Source: Gyromitra esculenta
Taxonomy: Eukaryota; Ascomycota; Pezizomycetes; Pezizales; Discinaceae
DNA length: 64,000 nt
Direction: 5' to 3'
NCBI GenBank assembly: GCA_038503075.1
Contig: JBCAML010000007.1
Span: forward strand, 558,001-622,000
The notes beneath the pieces are model-generated. The model did no database searches. It was not told where the DNA came from and worked only from the letters and a program-made list of their open reading frames with translations. Each line of letters begins with the position of its first letter. Position 1 is the stretch's first letter. Position numbers and translations under genes: made by a program. Positions 24,101 to 34,575 of the stretch are shown piece by piece.

Positions 24101-24820
24101 TGTCCAAGTACTTCCGGAGAATCTCAAGTTCTTTTTCCGAAAGTTTATAGATTGGACCCCACGGGGCGGTTGTCCCATGCTCGAGATCAATAGCGTGATC
24201 GAATGGCCTTCGTTCTGGCAAGGATTCCTGGATGGGAGTGCCAAATAGACTGACAAATCGGTGGTATGCTCCCGAGAGTCTTCAGAAGTTCAGTTTCTTC
24301 GTCATCGATTGCACGCACCATGCCAATTATTCGGGCATTCTCGTCCAGGCCCAGCCATTCGTCATATTCGATATCGTTCTCGGTATTAAGAGGAGCAGTC
24401 GTCACAGAGCACTGGTTACAGCAACCAGGAGATTCGAACTTCCAGTTTGCGTGGTCGTAAGGGTTTTCCAACCGGTGACTCGTCAACCACCAACCCCCTG
24501 GCACTATCAAGTCTAACCCAGCCTCGACTGGCCCAATCTCGCAAGATACATTAGATGTATGATTATTCCCTATGATCATAGTAATAGGGTTAGTAAAGGC
24601 TTGTCCCGCTCCAACCACTTCTTCACCTGTGAAGTTTCTAATGGTTAACGGGACGTCTCTTTGCACCTTTGGGACCGACCATTTCCTAACAAACAAAGGG
24701 GACAAGAGAAAAACATTAGCTCCAGAATCTAGCAATACATTGACTACCACCTTCCTTCCATTGATTACCAGTAGCGCTTGCCCTCGGGGCCGCTCGTATA
24801 CGGTGGGTTCTGTATGTTGT
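21153..24820 (-). pseudogene. G2 pol, frameshifted
   Basis: Successive fragments in different frames. Protease (24187-24750, L-L-D-S-G-A-N). Reverse transcriptase and RNase H (22577-24221; VYIDDILIYS; V-E-T-D-A-S-D-Y). Integrase (21985-22518; HFGMDKT, CDPC finger, STDFIVQLPES, FTKMAHFIP). The tail with a chromodomain (21153-21659; YIVKSEKRE, FIKWVGYPEDENSWEP). At least four frame breaks, near 24220, 23790, 22570 and 21985, make it non-functional. It differs from G1 throughout and is a separate chromovirus lineage. Upstream, pol stays open in the -1 frame back to the gag stop at 24975. Confidence 0.85.
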
Positions 24821-24974
24821 TTTTTGTTGGACGATTCCGAAGAGTCGTCCTCCTTTCTTCTTCGTTTGTTTTTGTATTTTTCGGTCTCAAGGATTGAGAC
24901 AATTCTTTCTTCGATTGCCAGGGTTTCGAATGTTTGGTTAACGTCTGCTACCTCCTGGCCCGCCGGTAGTCGAC

Positions 24975-27087
24975 CTAGTGAAAATTCTCTGACATTTCTT
25001 CGTCAGAATTTGTATTTGCATAAAGATTAACAGGGGTCCTGGAGATCCGCCCCTTTGGAGCGGTAACTCCGCTCACGGCCCCTTTTGCAGGTGGCGCTGT
25101 CGCGGCCCTCGTCTTGGGCGCTAGCTTCAAACGCTTCTCCAATGCATCCCCAGCACTTTGTTCATTCTTTTCGGGTTTGACCCATTTTCGTTTACGACTG
25201 GCGCCGGCTTGCGCGGATGATACCGTTCGGGGTTCTTTCGCGTCGCACGTCTTCCAATGACAGTCGGGTCGACCACACCTAGTGCAATGTTTCGCCCGCC
25301 TGCGTCGATCAACTAGGTCCTGACTTACCCCTTCATGGGCAGCCTTCCAACCCGAGGCATCTCCTGTGCTGTTAGTGGGGGGAGGGGCATCCTTTTTAGG
25401 GGTATCCTCCTTGACATTACTTTTTGAGTCCTTCTTGACTCTGCTTTTGAACCCCTTTTCCCGACGTTCCTCCTGCTTTTTCTCCTCCTTTTTCCCACGA
25501 CCATCCGTGGCTGGGAGACCTCTATTCTCCAGTTTCTGGTGATACAAATACTCCTCCCACAACCTTCCTCTTGATCGTAAGGCCTCCAGCCATTGCTCAT
25601 CATCATCAAACGGGCCACACCCTACCATCAACTCTCGTATCTTGAGAGGGATCTTCGCTTCGATCTTCATCCTCCACAGTGTCCCAGCCATCCCAACCTT
25701 TATGTTTAGGTTGCTCATTTTGAGGATATATTCCTCAACGGTTGTGTAAGGTACACGATCCATGGCATATATGGCATCGCGTTTTTCGTCCGGAGAGCAG
25801 AATACTTCCTTCATCTTTAGTGAGAAGGTTGCCCAATAGGCGTACTCTGGTTCCTGGATTTGTCCTTCGGCTCCGTCCATCTTGTTGGTATACATAACAA
25901 CGTATGGTCGAGCCTTGTTTCCTTCACAACGGCTGGCGGCATAGTGGATTTTGTGTCGGTCGCTGGTCCAAAGCCACTCATTCATCTCAAAATATACTTC
26001 GCAGCTTCGGATCCATGCTCTGAGATCCTGGTTTGTGGCAGCAGTGAATTTTTCTGGTTCACCGATCGGGATCTTGTGGTGTCGTGATGACGGTGACGCT
26101 TGGGGGTACCTGTGATCAATGGTGATTACCATCTCACCAGGGTTATTTGGGGGGGGTGGCGGTGGAGGAGCATTACTTGGTGCCCTCCGCCGCCGGTTTT
26201 CTCTTTCTCTTCTTCTGCTGGCCAGCCATCGATTGGTATCTTCGATGTTCTTCCTGGCCCTTTCTTCCTCCGAATCATCCGATGACGATCCGTCACCTGA
26301 TCCAGGGGCGCCAGCACCAACACGGTAATTGGGTCCATGTGGGGGCTGCCCACCATTACCCCCGTGTGCTCCGGAGGGTTCACCTCGTTCACTTTGGGCT
26401 GGTTCCTTTCCTTTCTCGCTTCTAGTGGGAGGCAGTTGGGGTGCATGAATAGAGCCGCTGAGGCCTGCTTCTGATCTGGCTGGTAGTTCTGACTGAGCAC
26501 GAATATGTTGAGTGATCTGACTGAGTAACACTCCCTGATCGTTAAGCTGACTTCGTTGTCTTTGCATTTCTCCTACTGTTTCCCCCACTATAGCTTCGAC
26601 TACCGTTTCCACCCTTCCAATGCGCTGGTGTGCCTCATGTCCTTGCTGTTGCAGGGCCAGGCCAATGTTATTACCAAGACCGTGAACCAGTACTTCGATA
26701 CGGGCGGGTTCTTCGGCCGAGAACTCTTGTTGGTCTGCGATGCGCTGCTGGATATGGGTTAGACTTAGATATTGAGTTTGAGCCTGTGAGTTAAGTTGGT
26801 TTAGGGCAACGGTGTTTCCTGCCTGAGCCTCTTCTTGCCTTAAGACAACGTGTCTAAAGGCTTCGTTTAGTAAGATGAGATTATCACGCTGTGCATGAAC
26901 ATCCTCAATTTGAGCACTGCTCCGTAGATTGCGGATGAGGCGTGAAGTGTTTTGGAATGAAGGGCTTAGGAGCGGGTGTGAGATGGGTAGTTCTTCGACG
27001 GGCCAAGGAGTTCCTCGAAGAGTGTCTCGAGATGGGATCCTCAGAACCGTCAGACATGTCTGTATCCATCACAAATACGTCCGCCAT
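24975..27087 (-). pseudogene. G2 gag, one frameshift
   Basis: Starts at an ATG at 27087 (MADVFVMDTDMSDG), about 40 nt after the 5' LTR. The frame is lost near 26905 and resumes in a second frame through 26612-24975 (545 codons). Recognisable parts: a Gln-rich helical N-terminal section, a basic Arg/Pro-rich linker (PPPPPPPNNPGE), the capsid-like core with Y-F-E-M-N-E-W-L-W, and a short Cys/His knuckle C-T-R-C-G-R-P-D-C-H-W-K-T-C. The last codons, AAT TTT CAC TAG, overlap the -1 frame of pol. The gag polyprotein would package the element RNA in particles. Confidence 0.75.
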
Positions 27088-27118
27088 TATAGTTGAATAA
27101 CCAAAGTATTGATATGCC

Positions 27119-27127
27119 TATCAATAT
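27119..27127 (-). promoter_or_regulatory. Putative self-primer binding site of G2
   Basis: Two bases after the 5' LTR, minus-strand ATATTGATA is the exact complement of TATCAATAT inside the LTR (plus-strand 27439-27447). The site is also one arm of a small palindrome TATTGAT-AGGCAT-ATCAATA. No tRNA-type primer site is evident. Confidence 0.45.
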
Positions 27128-27129
27128 AC

Positions 27130-27857
27130 TGTAAGACCGGTACTTCTTACCGCCCAGGAAATCTCCAAGAAGCTTTAGATAACAATCTAGACGCTATAAC
27201 CTGCCCGGTTGCTATCCGCAACACAATACACAGGCGCAAGTCCTAACTGCTTCTTATGAACCGCTAAAAGATAACCGTAGGGTTCAAAGTAGGGATCGAG
27301 CAAAGTTCCGTGAAGAACTTCCAATAGTAAGGTTTTAATAACTAACGCTGAAGGGCCAAGGCCTTGCTAAGCGAGATAAAAGTAATTCACAAGTAAAAGA
27401 GTAAATTGCATGAAAGTAATTTTGCTAGAAACAATATAATATTGATAAGGCTCGTTCTTCGTCGCTAATGATCCGGAAGAAGACCCTTCTCAACGGTAGA
27501 ACACTGGACTACTTATAGTAGTCAAGCGTCGAATACAAAGGCTATGTAATAACATGAACTAACATGAAGAAATCCCATAGACCCTGAACGCTTTCCTTCG
27601 CTCCTACCCCTCTCATTATCGTATGGCGTGATTGTCGGGATTAACCGGCGACGCAACGTATAAGCGAATCGGGGAAGTGTCGATCGAAAGAGTCGGTCAT
27701 TGATGACACAAGGAAACCAAACATCCAATCCGAATCTTATTAATAATCAACCAAGATTAATAATAACCGACAGGGTCGGGGATTGAACGCTAGTCCATAT
27801 GTGTGCATCTTAAGCGAACTCAAGTCGTAACCAACTAAGCTACCAATAGGTATAACA
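27130..27857 (-). repeat. G2 5' LTR
   Basis: 728 bp and almost identical to the 3' LTR at 20217. Differences include CCGCCC/CCGCAC near the end, TGCATGAAAG/TGCACGGAAG and CGAATCGGGGAAG/CGAATCTAAG. The near identity dates the insertion as relatively young compared with the decayed LTRs in the first 6 kb. Confidence 0.9.
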
Positions 27858-27914
27858 CTATCCACACCCTCTACCCCGCTTTTCTTACGCTGTCACAAAC
27901 CCCTCAACGCCGTC

Positions 27915-29162
27915 ATGAGCAACCCCGCCCCTGCCCCCTGGACTTTCCCAACCTTTGAGAACTTCCAGGCTGCCGCCAACGCCGACCTCGCCTCTGCCTA
28001 CGAGGAAATTCGTTCCCACTACCAACAACGGGTCGATAACCTCACGTACGCGGACCTACAGCTGGAAGAAGCTGTACAAGAGAGAAACAATATGACAGCA
28101 AGATTCAACACTTGCCAGTCCCAACTGCAAGCCGCAGAGGCAGAAATCGTCCGCCTCAGCAACGTCGCCCCCCCACCTCCTGCGCCTTCCCCTCCACCAC
28201 CGCCAGCCCCCAATCAAGGAGGCCGCTCGGACAAGATGCCCGATCCGGATAAGTTCAATGGATCTCGCGATAAGCTCCCTGGCTTCGTCCTGCAACTACG
28301 CTCCAAACTCTCGGTTAACGCCGACCGATTCTCCAGCAACAATAATATGATATTGTATGCTATCAGCCGCCTCGAGGGAGCCGCCCTCGAACAAATTCGA
28401 CACTCCGTCCTTCCTGACGGAAGTACCACCTGGAACTCTGCCGCCGATTTGATCACCGCTTTGGAAACAGCTTTCGGCGACCCTGACCCCCTCGGTACCG
28501 CCCGCCGCGAACTACACCAGCTCCGACAAGGAAAGAGGGATTTTTCCGCTTACCTTGCCGATTTCCAACGCATCATGGGACGGCTCAACTACGACGAATC
28601 CGCAAAAAACGATGCTCTAGAGTTCGGTATGTCAGACGAACTGAAAGAGGCCGTGGTAACCGTCGCCGACTTCCCCACCACCTTCACTTCCCTCTGCGCC
28701 TTCCTCCTCCGCCTGGATAACCGTATCCGAGCGAGAAGAGAAGAGAAAAAAAACTCCGCCCGCAACACCATGGGACAATTCACTGCCCCTGCCGCTGCCC
28801 CCGCTGCCTTTACCCCTGCCTCTTCCTCCTTCGCCCCGGGAGGACTTGCCCCTATGGATCTCTCCTTCGGTCGCACCTCCACCTCTCGTCCTTCCCCTGA
28901 ACAACGCTACGTTCAAATCAACGGAAGAAGAAAACTGTCTCCTGAAGAAAAAACTTGGAGGCAAACCAACAATCGCTGTCTGTTTTGCGCTGGGGAAGGA
29001 CATATCTTTGCGAACTGCCCCTCTGCTTCTAAACGCCCCGCTATGAGAGGGGCTGTTACTAATGCCGCCGCCGCCCCCCCTGCTCCTTCTGTTTTTCCGC
29101 CACCGCTGCCACCCCGCTTTCCTGCCTTCGACGCAGCAGACTCAGTTGAGTCTTTAAACTAG
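27915..29162 (+). CDS. G1-P gag polyprotein (415 aa)
   Basis: Intact gag of the plus-strand Gypsy element, the structural protein of the retrotransposon particle. ATG at 27915 follows a short leader, and the same ATG context is found in G1-M. An N-terminal helical region (residues 1-80) leads into a Pro-rich linker (about 77-95), a retrotrans_gag-type capsid domain (about 105-255; F-N-G-S-R-D-K-L, W-N-S-A-A-D-L, R-R-E-L-H-Q-L-R-Q-G) and one CCHC zinc knuckle (C-L-F-C-A-G-E-G-H-I-F-A-N-C, about residues 353-366). The frame ends TCT TTA AAC TAG, where TTTAAAC is a -1 slippery heptamer, so a fraction of ribosomes should continue into pol. The codons are GC-rich (many CCC/GCC), unlike the AT-rich flanks. 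Confidence 0.9.
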   Translation: MSNPAPAPWTFPTFENFQAAANADLASAYEEIRSHYQQRVDNLTYADLQLEEAVQERNNMTARFNTCQSQLQAAEAEIVRLSNVAPPPPAPSPPPPPAPNQGGRSDKMPDPDKFNGSRDKLPGFVLQLRSKLSVNADRFSSNNNMILYAISRLEGAALEQIRHSVLPDGSTTWNSAADLITALETAFGDPDPLGTARRELHQLRQGKRDFSAYLADFQRIMGRLNYDESAKNDALEFGMSDELKEAVVTVADFPTTFTSLCAFLLRLDNRIRARREEKKNSARNTMGQFTAPAAAPAAFTPASSSFAPGGLAPMDLSFGRTSTSRPSPEQRYVQINGRRKLSPEEKTWRQTNNRCLFCAGEGHIFANCPSASKRPAMRGAVTNAAAAPPAPSVFPPPLPPRFPAFDAADSVESLN

Positions 29163-32100
29163 TCCAACCAGAGTCGCCTCGTGACCCTGCTCTGGTTCAT
29201 TTTTCTCCTTTGTCAGCGTTCTCTATTTCTGGGTTTTCGGTATCGGATGTGTGTGTGGAGGATAATTTGGATGGGGAACATTTTGTAGTCTCTTGTAACA
29301 TTTCCCACCAAAATAAAATTATAAAAACACACGCACTTCTTGATACCGGAGCCTCAGGGTTCGCTTTCATTGATGAAAACTTCGCGCGTCACCATTCTTT
29401 GCCTTTATTTCCCCTCAAAACCCCCCGCCAATTAGAAGTCATTGACGGCCGAACAATTGCCTCGGGGGACATTACCAATCTCTGCCACTTGGATCTATCT
29501 ATCCAACAACATACAGAGAAAGCTCCCTTCTTTGTCACCAAGCTAGGCCATTACCCCCTAGTACTCGGCATTCCATGGATGAACCTCCACGATGTTCATC
29601 TACAATTTGCAAATAAAAGCATTGAATTCAATTCTGAGTTCTGCACCACCCACTGTGCCCCCAAGCAACCCATCGTCTCGGCCGCTGCGATTCCCCCTCC
29701 AGCCAAGCTCAATGCCGCCTTTATCGGCGCTGCTAGTTTCCGCATGCTCGCTAGAAAAAAGGGTATCCAGGTTTATTCTATGTCCCTCTACGAAATCAAT
29801 AGGGTACTTGATAGCAAGACTACTAAAGAAGAATGGAGACAACGGATACCCGCTGAATACCATGAGTACCTTGACATGTTTGACAAAGCTAAAGCTCAAG
29901 GACTCCCCCCTCGCCGACCCTATGACCACAAAATCGTCCTGCAAGAGGGAAAAGAACCACCGTTCGGACCCCTCTATGGCATGTCCCGCGACGAATTACT
30001 GGTCCTGAAAAAATACATCGAAGATAATCTAACGAAAGGCTTTATTCGCGCTAGCTCTTCTTCTGCCGGCTCACCAGTCCTCTTCGCCGCCAAACCTGAT
30101 GGTTCCCTTCGTCTTTGTGTCGACTATCGCGGCCTTAATGCTCTTACAGTCAAGGACCGATACACTTCCCCCCTAGTCAAGGAAACCCTGGACCGTCTTG
30201 CAAAGGCTCAATGGTACTCAAAGCTCGATCTCCGTGACGGCTTTCATCAAATTCGTATTGCTGAAGGAGAAGAATGGAAGACAGCCTTCCGAACGCGGTA
30301 TGGCTTATATGAATATATGGTAATGCCATTTGGCCTTACCAACGCCCCCGGTACCTTTCAACGCTTCGTCAACGACTCCCTCCGAGAATATTTGGACCTT
30401 TTTTGCACGGCTTATCTCGATGATATCCTTATTTACAGCGATACTCTCGCCGAACATAAGATACACGTTCGACAAGTCCTCGACGCCTTAAAAGCCAACA
30501 ACATCCTTCTCAAACCAGAGAAATGTGAATTCCACGTTCAGTCAATAAAGTACCTCGGCCTAATCCTTACTCCCGAAGGAATTAAAATGGACGAGGACAA
30601 ACTCAAGGCCGTGCGAGAATGGAACCGACCCAAATGCGTCAAGGATGTTCAGGCCTTCCTAGGTTTTGCAAACTTCTACCGAAGGTTTATCTTAGGATTT
30701 TCCCGCCTCGCTGCACCTCTTACTGCCTTTACTAAGAAAGGCATCGTCTTTGAATGGACCATCAAAGCTGAACTCGCATTTGAAGCTCTCAAGGAAGCCT
30801 TTACTAAAGCACCGGTCCTTATTCACTTCGATCCACGAAAAAAGATCTTCGTAGAATCCGATGCTTCTGACTTCGTCTCCGGTGGCGTCCTCTCGCAGCT
30901 CGATGATAACGGCATACTTCACCCTGTAGCTTTCTTCTCTAAGAAACACTCACCCGCAGAATGTAACTACGAAATCTACGATAAAGAGTTACTAGCCATT
31001 ATCCGCTGCTTTGAAGAATGGCGCCCAGAGCTCGAAGGATCTGAATTCCCAATCTCGGTCATCACGGATCATAAAAATTTGGAATATTTTATGACCACTA
31101 AGCAACTGAATCGAAGACAGGTCAGATGGGCAGAATACCTTTCTCGCTTCAATTTTGTCATTACGTATAGACCAGGAGTACAGGGAGGAAAGCCGGATGC
31201 ATTGACTCGGAGATCAGGGGATCTCCCTGAAGAAGGGGATGAAAGACTACAACACCAACACCAAGTAGTCCTGAAGGAGAAGAATTTAGACCCAAAGCTG
31301 AGTTTGTTTTCGGGTTCTTTATCAAACGAACCCGCCGAATTGGATGCCCCCCTCGAAGTATTAATGGATAAAGGATATATCGCTGACCCGTTCCCACAAA
31401 AAATCATTCTAGCACTTAGAAATGGTGAACGACAATCAAAAGAGATCACCTTAGGCGATTGCACTGAGATCAACGGCCGTCTATTTTACCGACAAAAGCT
31501 CTATATCCCGGAATATGATCCTCTCCGTCTTCTCATCCTGCAACGATACCATGATGCCCCCTCAGCTGGTCACCCAGGACGTGAAAAATCCTTCGAACTC
31601 GTCTCAAGGCACTTTTATTGGCCAAAGATGAGGGAATATATCGGTCGCTATACTCGAAATTGCCATACTTGCCGACGAGCTAAACCAAGTACTCTCGGTA
31701 CCCAAGGCGTTCTGAAGCCACTTCCAATTCCCAATCGCCCCTGGGAAGAATTGTCAATGGACTTTGTTACAGGTCTCCCAGAATCTAACGGCTTTGACGC
31801 TATTATGGTTGTTGTAGATCGACTATCAAAAATGCGACATTTGATCCCCTGCAACACCACCGTCAATGCCGAACAAACTGCGGAACTCTATCTCCAAAAC
31901 GTTTGGAAACTCCATGGACTACCTTCCCATATTACCTCCGATAGAGGAACGCAGTTCACCGCTAGGTTTTGGAAACACCTCTGTCAACGCCTCAATATTT
32001 CCGCTCATATGTGAACGTCTTTCCACCCGGAGACGGATGGCCAAACCGAGCGTCTCAATGCTGTCATGGAGCAATATCTTCGTTGCTATATTTCATACCA

Positions 32101-32839
32101 ACAAGATGATTGGGCTAAATGGTTACCCATTGCCGAGTTCGCTGCTAACAACCAGGAATCGGCCAGTACCAAAGCCACCCCTTTCTTCGCCAATTACGGT
32201 TATCATCCTCGATTTGACACTTCCATCGTCCCCAACGATCGTTCCCCACAATCCCTTGATGCCGACCTCTTTGCTTCAAAGATGGAAGAACTTAGAGACT
32301 TCCTTCGAATACAGATGAGAACGGCTCAAGATGTTCATGAGACAAGTACCAACCGACACCGTACTCCTGCCCCTTCGTTCAAAGTCGATGACCGAGTCTT
32401 CGTGTCCATGAAGAATATGAGAACCACAAGGAATTCGAGGAAACTAGACTGGAAATGGAGTGGTCCCTTTCCTATAAAAAAGATAATCTCAGCATACGCC
32501 TACGAAATAGACCTGCCAATATCAATGAAATACCATCCGGTATTTCATGTTTCGTTAATCAAAGCAGCTCCTACCGACCCGCTCCCTGGCCAAATTATCC
32601 CACCGCCCCCCCCTATTCAAGTTAATGACCATGAGGAATATCTCATCGAAAATATATTGGACTCTCGCCTCTATCGGGGAAGACTTCAATATTTGGTTGA
32701 ATGGACGGGGTATGCTTTGCCTACGTGGGAACCTGCGGAGTATCACGAAGAAACGGAAGCAGTAGACGCGTTCCACCAAAGATATCCGAGTAAGCCGAAG
32801 GAAGGTCTGGTTAGTGTTCGCAGGAGCTCACGGCTATAA
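29150..32839 (+). pseudogene. G1-P pol, one nonsense codon
   Basis: About 1230 codons in the -1 frame relative to gag; no ATG is needed. Order: aspartic protease (L-L-D-T-G-A-S-G-F near 29340), RT (YLDD near 30415), RNase H (V-E-S-D-A-S-D), integrase HHCC finger and core (M-D-F-V-T-G-L-P; D-R-G-T-Q-F-T), and a chromodomain to the C-terminus (LVEWTGY...TWEP). A single TGA at 32012-32014, in the integrase between R-L-N-I-S-A-H-M and T-S-F-H-P-E-T-D-G, truncates the product after residue 934 of the downstream frame. The rest (to 32839) is open. The reading of G1-M shows that the ancestral codon was for Ser. This is the best-preserved pol in the window, apart from that one codon. Confidence 0.9.
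29153..29197 (+). promoter_or_regulatory. -1 ribosomal frameshift signal at the gag-pol overlap
   Basis: TTTAAAC at 29153-29159 is phased T-TTA-AAC in gag. The gag TAG follows at 29160-29162. After a 6-nt spacer, AACCAGAG (29166-29173) pairs perfectly with CTCTGGTT (29190-29197) across a 16-nt loop. Pol is in the -1 frame and is open from 29150, just after a TGA at 29147-29149. The heptamer and the left stem arm are also present at the end of G1-M gag. Confidence 0.85.
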
Positions 32840-32851
32840 GGGAGGGGGTAC

Positions 32852-33244
32852 TTTCATGGATGGTTGTTGTGTTGTTCGGTTAGCGGTATAGGTGTTTTGT
32901 TGCGTTGCTTTGCTGATCGTTCTATATGTTTCCCTTGGTTTTCATTACAATGAGTCATACGTTTGTCATTAAAGAGGTGGATTATCAGTATATAAGCGAA
33001 GGGATTTCCCCTCTTATTGTACTTTTTCTTCTCTTTCCTTAAGCAACGTCTTCTATAGTACACTCTTGTATTTCGCAAATACAAACCTCGGTTATACTTC
33101 ATAACCTCGCGCTGTCTCCAATCTCAAGTCCTCTATACTTGAACACTCCGTAGAGCCTGTGGAATTCCGTAAACACTCTTGTCGCTTAGTTTTTCCAAGC
33201 GCTCTTCCATCTCGGGGATACCGAGAGCTGAAGAAACCTCGCCC
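32852..33244 (+). repeat. G1-P 3' LTR, 3' end damaged
   Basis: Begins TTTCATGGATGG right after the pol stop and purine tract. Matches 19788 closely up to about 33195, then shows small deletions (CAAGCGCTCTTCC for CTACAAGTAGCACTG...) and stops at CCTCGCCC, lacking CTTGAGAT. It is followed by about 13 nt of GC-rich filler. Confidence 0.85.
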
Positions 33245-33271
33245 TGGCATGCGCGCGCGACTCTGGTTGAA

Positions 33272-34519
33272 CTAGTTTAAAGACTCAACTGAGTCTGCTG
33301 CATGGAAAGCAGGAAAGCGAGGGGGCAGAGGCGGCGGAAAAACAGAGGGAGCTGGAGGTGCGGCGGCGGCATTGGTGACGGCTCCTCTCATGGCGGGGCG
33401 CTTGGAGGCAGAAGGGCAGTTTGAGAAGATATGCCCTTCTCCGGCGCAGAACAAGCAGCGATTGTTGGTTTGTCTCCAGGACTTCTCTTCAGGAGACAGT
33501 TTTCTTCTTCCGTTTATTTGAACATATCGTTTTTCAGGAGCGGGGCGAGAGGTGGAGGTACGACCGAAAGAGAGATCCATGGGGACGAGTCCTCCAGGGG
33601 CGAAGGAGGAGGAAGCGGGAGTGAAGGCGGCGGGGGCGGCGGCAGGGGCAGCGAATTGTCCCATGGAGTTGCGGACGGCATTTTTCTTCTCCTCCCTTCT
33701 TGCTCGGATTCGATTATCTAGGCAGAGAAGGAAGGCGCAGAGGGAAGTGAAGGTAGTAGGGAAGTCGGCAACAGTTACTACCGCTTCCTTTAGCTCATCC
33801 GACATGCCGAACTCTAGAGCATCGTTCTTGGCTGACTCATCGTAATTGAGGTGCCCCATGATGCGTTGAAAATCGGCGAGGTAGGTGGAGAAATCTCGTT
33901 TCCCTTGTCGGAGTTGGTGCAGTTCGCGGTGAGCAGTACCGAGAGGGTCAGGGTCGCCGAAGGCTGTTTCCAAGGCGGTGATCAAATCGGCGGCGGAGTT
34001 CCAAGTGGTAGTTCCGTCAGGAAGGACGGAGTGACGAACTTGTTCGAGGGCGGCCCCTTCCAGAGGGCTAATAGCATACAATACCATGTTGTTGCTGTTG
34101 GAGAAGCGGTTGGCGTTAACCGAGAGCTTTGACCTGAGTTGCAGAACAAACCCAGGGAGTTTATCGCGAGACCCATTGAATTTATCTGGGTCGGGCATTT
34201 TATCCGAGCGGCCTCCTTGGGTGTGAGCAGGAGGGGGTGGCGGCGATGGGGGAGGTGGTGGGGGGGCGGCGCTTTGGAGACGGGCGATTTCTGCTTTGGC
34301 TGCCTGCAACTGGGATTGGCAGGTATTGAACCTGGCTGTCATGTTGTTTCTCTCTTGGGTAGCTTCCTCAAGTTGTAGATCTGCGTAGGTGAGGTTATCT
34401 ACTCGTTGTTGGTAATGCGAGCGGATTTCCTCGTAGGCGGAGGCGAGGTCGGCGTTGGCAGCGGCTTGGAAATTCTCAAAGGTAGGGAAGGTCCAGGGGG
34501 CGGGAGCGGGGTTGCTCAT
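33272..34519 (-). CDS. G1-M gag polyprotein (415 aa)
   Basis: Full-length gag on the minus strand, same length as the G1-P gag and about 95% identical by eye. The family ATG is 34517-34519; an in-frame upstream ATG (34582) in the leader would add 21 residues but is not conserved in G1-P. Pro-rich linker, capsid domain and CCHC knuckle (C-L-F-C-A-G-E-G-H-I-F-S-N-C) are intact. The last codons, TCT TTA AAC TAG, preserve the -1 slippery site, but the hairpin is cut within its loop, 20-25 nt on, by the G1-P insertion, so pol can no longer be reached. One capsid change (R to C in FLLCLDNR) departs from G1-P. Confidence 0.88.
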   Translation of the reverse strand: MSNPAPAPWTFPTFENFQAAANADLASAYEEIRSHYQQRVDNLTYADLQLEEATQERNNMTARFNTCQSQLQAAKAEIARLQSAAPPPPPPSPPPPPAHTQGGRSDKMPDPDKFNGSRDKLPGFVLQLRSKLSVNANRFSNSNNMVLYAISPLEGAALEQVRHSVLPDGTTTWNSAADLITALETAFGDPDPLGTAHRELHQLRQGKRDFSTYLADFQRIMGHLNYDESAKNDALEFGMSDELKEAVVTVADFPTTFTSLCAFLLCLDNRIRARREEKKNAVRNSMGQFAAPAAAPAAFTPASSSFAPGGLVPMDLSFGRTSTSRPAPEKRYVQINGRRKLSPEEKSWRQTNNRCLFCAGEGHIFSNCPSASKRPAMRGAVTNAAAAPPAPSVFPPPLPPRFPAFHAADSVESLN

Positions 34520-34575
34520 GGTGACGTCGAGAGTGAATGGGTATTGGTAGAGGGTGTAGATAGGGAAGCAACGTA

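Larger units (their letters stand above)
20217..27857 (-). mobile_element. G2: Ty3/Gypsy chromovirus nested in the G1-P leader
   Basis: A complete LTR element of 7.6 kb with TG...CA LTRs of 726 and 728 bp and a perfect CTATC duplication (20212-20216 and 27858-27862). The target was the G1 leader TTGCTTCCCTATC/CACACCC. The uninterrupted leader of G1-M (TTGCTTCCCTATCTACACCC) confirms it. The LTRs differ at only about ten positions by eye, but the coding region has several frameshifts. Confidence 0.92.
19788..33244 (+). mobile_element. G1-P: Ty3/Gypsy chromovirus, nearly intact, carries nested G2
   Basis: 5' LTR 19788-20199, primer site 20201-20209, leader interrupted at 20216 by G2, leader resumed at 27858, gag 27915-29162, frameshift signal 29153-29197, pol to 32839, purine tract (AAGGGAGGGGG), 3' LTR from 32852. 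The 3' LTR lacks its last bases and is joined through about 13 nt of GC-rich filler to the gag half of G1-M, so the right target duplication is lost. The only obvious disabling pol mutation is a TGA at 32012-32014. Confidence 0.85.

Noticed and set aside
28589..29003. Minus-strand frames of about 100-120 codons
   Set aside because: Antisense of the GC-rich gag capsid and knuckle region; no recognisable domain.
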